Source of the DNA: Clostridia bacterium
GTDB taxonomy: Bacteria; Bacillota; Clostridia; Oscillospirales; Acutalibacteraceae
Assembly: GCA_017431755.1 (NCBI GenBank)
Contig: JAFRKM010000078.1
Location: 1-7,313, forward strand
DNA length: 7,313 nt
Direction of reading: 5' to 3'
Shown here: positions 5,319 to 7,313 of the stretch, piece by piece
Layout: each line of letters begins with the position of its first letter
Numbering within the stretch: the stretch's first letter is position 1
Notes under the pieces: model-generated
What the model was told of the DNA's origin: nothing
Database searches by the model: none
What the model saw: the letters and a program-made list of their open reading frames with translations, nothing else
Position numbers and translations under genes: made by a program

Positions 5319-5597
5319 ATGATAAGCCGTGAAGAAGTTTTGAACTTGGCAAATCTTTCAAAATTGTATTTGAACGAAGAGGAAATAGAAAACATCAGAA
5401 AAGAAATGGATAGCATGATAAATTTTGCAAATGAAATTAATAATCTTGATGTGAAATATGATAAACTGCCTGAAATCAATAATATAAGTAATGCTTTTCG
5501 TGAAGATGAGGTTGTGGAGTCTTATCCGCAGGAAGAAATTTTAAAAAATGTTGGTGGCGGTAGAGAAGGCTTTTTCTACATTAAAAAAAGCAATTAA
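5319..5597 (+). CDS. gatC: Asp-tRNA(Asn)/Glu-tRNA(Gln) amidotransferase subunit C
   Basis: The 92-aa product has the usual GatC length and layout. An N-terminal helical part (ISREEVLNLANLSKLYLNEEE) is followed by a second helix ending NFANEINNLDV. The extended tail is FREDEVVES and GGGREGFFYIKK, matching the family's FRxDxV and GFF motifs. GatC has no active site; it wraps around the A-B interface and stabilises the heterotrimer. AAAGGAG (5302-5308) overlaps the aspS stop and lies 10 nt before ATG 5319, so translation is closely linked to aspS. gatA follows after 22 nt. Confidence 0.94.
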   Translation: MISREEVLNLANLSKLYLNEEEIENIRKEMDSMINFANEINNLDVKYDKLPEINNISNAFREDEVVESYPQEEILKNVGGGREGFFYIKKSN

Positions 5598-5619
5598 ATT
5601 TTAGGAGGTTTTGCTTAAA

Positions 5620-7089
5620 ATGGATTTGAAAAAAAGAGGCGCGATTAAGAAAATAAATAAGCTTCTTGCAGGCAAAGAAATTTCATGCAAAGAGCTTACG
5701 AATAAATATATTGACGAAATTGAAAAAAGTGATTTGAATGCATATGTTGAAGTTTGCAAAGAAGAAGCTTTAAAAATGGCCGAAAAAGTGGATAAAAAAA
5801 TAAGCTTTGGTGAAAAGATCGGGACTTTAGAGGGCATACCAATGACCTTAAAAGATGTTATTTCAACTAAAGGTATTGAAACTACATGTTGTTCAAAAAT
5901 ATTAAAAGGCTATAAACCGATTTATAACGCTACAGTGTGGGAGTTATTGCAAAATAAAGGCGCAGTTCTTTTAGGCAAGACGAACATGGATGAATTCGCC
6001 ATGGGCTCATCCGGTGAAAATTCATGCATGGGTAGAGCTAAAAATCCCCATAATAAGGCATGCGTGACCGGAGGTAGTTCTAGCGGCGGCGCAGCTGCTG
6101 TGGCAGGAAATTTGGCGGCTTATGCGCTTGGTTCAGATACGGGCGGATCCGTTCGTCAGCCGGCAAGTTTTTGCGGTATTGTGGGCTTAAAACCAACTTA
6201 CGGTAGAGTTTCTCGCTATGGGCTTATTGCATACGCTTCAAGTTTTGACCAAATAGGTCCTATTGCCCAAACGGCCGAAGATGCTGCACTTGTTTTTGAT
6301 GTTATCAGTGGTTATGATTCTAAAGATTCAACGTCTGTTAAAATAGAAAACGGGCCATCATATAATGAATTAAATAACAGCATAAAAGGTTTAAAAATAG
6401 GTATTCCAAAGGAATATTACGATGGCGTAAACGAAGAAGTAAAACTTTCTATAGAAAAAGCCATGAAAGTTTATGAATCTTTGGGTGCAGAAATCGAGTA
6501 TTTCAGCTTGCCCGAAGTTAAATATTCACTTCCTGTGTACTATATTTTGGTGTGTGCAGAAGCTGCTTCGAATTTAGCACGTTTTGACGGTGTTCGTTAT
6601 GGATACTGTACTGAAAATTATAAAGATATAAACGAAATGATGTGTAAAACACGTAGTGAAGGCTTTGGTGCTGAAGTTAAGCGCAGAATTTTGCTAGGTA
6701 ACTATGTACTTAGTTCGGGCTACTATGATGCTTATTATAAAAAAGCGCAAAATTTAAGAAAAGTTATCGCAAATGCGTTTAATAAAGCTTTTGAAAAATT
6801 TGATGTACTTCTTACTCCAACATCACCGTTTACAGCTTTTGAAGCCGGCAAAGAATATGGCAGTCCAACGGAAATATATCTAGCTGATATTTGTACAGCT
6901 CCGGTTAATACTGTTGGAATCCCCGGAATTTCTGTTCCTTGTGGTTTTGATTCTAAAAATCTTCCAATTGGTATGCAGATTTTAGGTGCTAAATTTAGTG
7001 AATCAAAACTTTTAAATGTTGCGCATCAATATGAAATTGCAACAAATTATGAAAATAACAAATCTTTGAAAACGGGGGTAAGACTATGA
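5620..7089 (+). CDS. gatA: Asp-tRNA(Asn)/Glu-tRNA(Gln) amidotransferase subunit A
   Basis: The 489-aa product is the amidase-signature glutaminase subunit. It frees ammonia from Gln and passes it to GatB for amidation of misacylated tRNA. The Lys/cis-Ser/Ser triad is complete: K78 in PMTLKDV, cis-Ser S153 in TGGSSSGG, and nucleophile S177 in SDTGGSVRQP. These lie one residue from the positions known in the Staphylococcus aureus enzyme. Family segments KTNMDEFAMGSS and GLKPTYGRVSRYGL are intact, and length is normal. ATG 5620 is chosen because AGGAGG (5603-5608) lies 11 nt upstream; the in-frame TTG at 5611 is only 2 nt from that site. Its stop overlaps the gatB start as ATGA (7086-7089), so the two are translationally coupled. 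Confidence 0.97.
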   Translation: MDLKKRGAIKKINKLLAGKEISCKELTNKYIDEIEKSDLNAYVEVCKEEALKMAEKVDKKISFGEKIGTLEGIPMTLKDVISTKGIETTCCSKILKGYKPIYNATVWELLQNKGAVLLGKTNMDEFAMGSSGENSCMGRAKNPHNKACVTGGSSSGGAAAVAGNLAAYALGSDTGGSVRQPASFCGIVGLKPTYGRVSRYGLIAYASSFDQIGPIAQTAEDAALVFDVISGYDSKDSTSVKIENGPSYNELNNSIKGLKIGIPKEYYDGVNEEVKLSIEKAMKVYESLGAEIEYFSLPEVKYSLPVYYILVCAEAASNLARFDGVRYGYCTENYKDINEMMCKTRSEGFGAEVKRRILLGNYVLSSGYYDAYYKKAQNLRKVIANAFNKAFEKFDVLLTPTSPFTAFEAGKEYGSPTEIYLADICTAPVNTVGIPGISVPCGFDSKNLPIGMQILGAKFSESKLLNVAHQYEIATNYENNKSLKTGVRL

Positions 7090-7313
7090 AATACAATTTA
7101 GTCGTAGGGCTTGAAACGCATGTTGAACTTCTTACAAACACAAAAATATTTTGTTCGTGCGCAAATAAGTTCGGCTCGGAGCCAAACACGAATTGTTGCC
7201 CCGTTTGTTTGGGGTTTCCAGGAACGCTTCCTAAACTTAACAGAGAAGTTGTAAATTTTGCTATTAAAGCAGCACTTGCTCTTAACTGCGAAGTAAATTT
7301 GCTTTCTAAAATG
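7086..7313 (+). CDS. gatB: Asp-tRNA(Asn)/Glu-tRNA(Gln) amidotransferase subunit B, N-terminal part
   Basis: Only the first 76 codons are in the window; the reading frame is open at the right edge. The product starts MKYNLVVGLETHVELL. E10 and H12 match the metal-binding residues of the GatB kinase/transamidase site; the family usually has Ile between them, here Thr. A zinc-knuckle pattern follows: CSC at 23-25, then CCPVC. GatB phosphorylates the carboxyl of tRNA-bound Glu or Asp and replaces it with ammonia from GatA. A G-run (7074-7078) 7 nt before ATG serves as ribosome site, and the start overlaps the gatA stop. The catalytic cradle remainder and the C-terminal tRNA-binding helical domain lie outside. 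Confidence 0.96.
   Translation, partial: MKYNLVVGLETHVELLTNTKIFCSCANKFGSEPNTNCCPVCLGFPGTLPKLNREVVNFAIKAALALNCEVNLLSKM

Noticed and set aside
5611..5619. TTG 5611 as start of gatA
   Set aside because: The AGGAGG site ends only 2 nt before it; ATG 5620 has an 11-nt spacing and gives the triad numbering expected for GatA.
1..7313. CRISPR array, insertion sequence or integrase/attachment site next to the tRNAs
   Set aside because: No regularly spaced direct repeats, no transposase or integrase reading frame, and no second copy of a tRNA 3' end were seen.

Overview
The window reads as chromosome of a low-GC Gram-positive bacterium, most likely a clostridial Firmicute. The signs are strong AT bias, sigma-70/SigA-type promoters with 16-17 bp spacers, purine-rich Shine-Dalgarno sites, tRNA genes with encoded CCA, a membrane-anchored LysM-G5-M23 cell-wall protein, and an aspS-gatC-gatA-gatB cluster. 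This assignment is inference; no species is recognisable.

Layout. Positions 1-312 hold a tRNA operon: promoter, tRNA-Gln(CTG), tRNA-Pro(CGG), rho-independent terminator. Positions 313-920 hold a single-gene unit for a small protein with a textbook double-glycine secretion leader. Its promoter has an alternating AT tract between the -35 and -10 boxes, and its mRNA begins with a perfect GAAA-capped hairpin. A two-way terminator (883-920) separates it from two minus-strand genes. One (922-1767) encodes an unrecognised membrane-anchored coiled-coil protein. The other (1891-3228) encodes a cell-wall endopeptidase-like protein. Each has its own promoter. A 302 bp divergent intergenic region (3229-3530) carries the promoters of the M23 gene (minus) and of aspS (plus). 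The plus-strand operon aspS-gatC-gatA-gatB runs to the right edge, with gatB cut off after 76 codons.

How the parts fit. GatCAB amidates Glu-tRNA(Gln) and/or Asp-tRNA(Asn). The aspS product has the RDHGG signature associated with non-discriminating AspRS, so aspS-gatCAB looks like an indirect Asn-tRNA (and probably Gln-tRNA) pathway under one promoter. The tRNA-Gln in the window has the U1-A72 pair and short D-loop that GatCAB recognises, so an enzyme subunit set and one of its likely substrates lie within 7 kb. The most novel material is the double-glycine protein with its possibly phase-variable promoter, and the neighbouring coiled-coil protein. No exporter, modification enzyme or immunity gene for the double-glycine protein is visible, so a complete new system cannot be claimed from this window.
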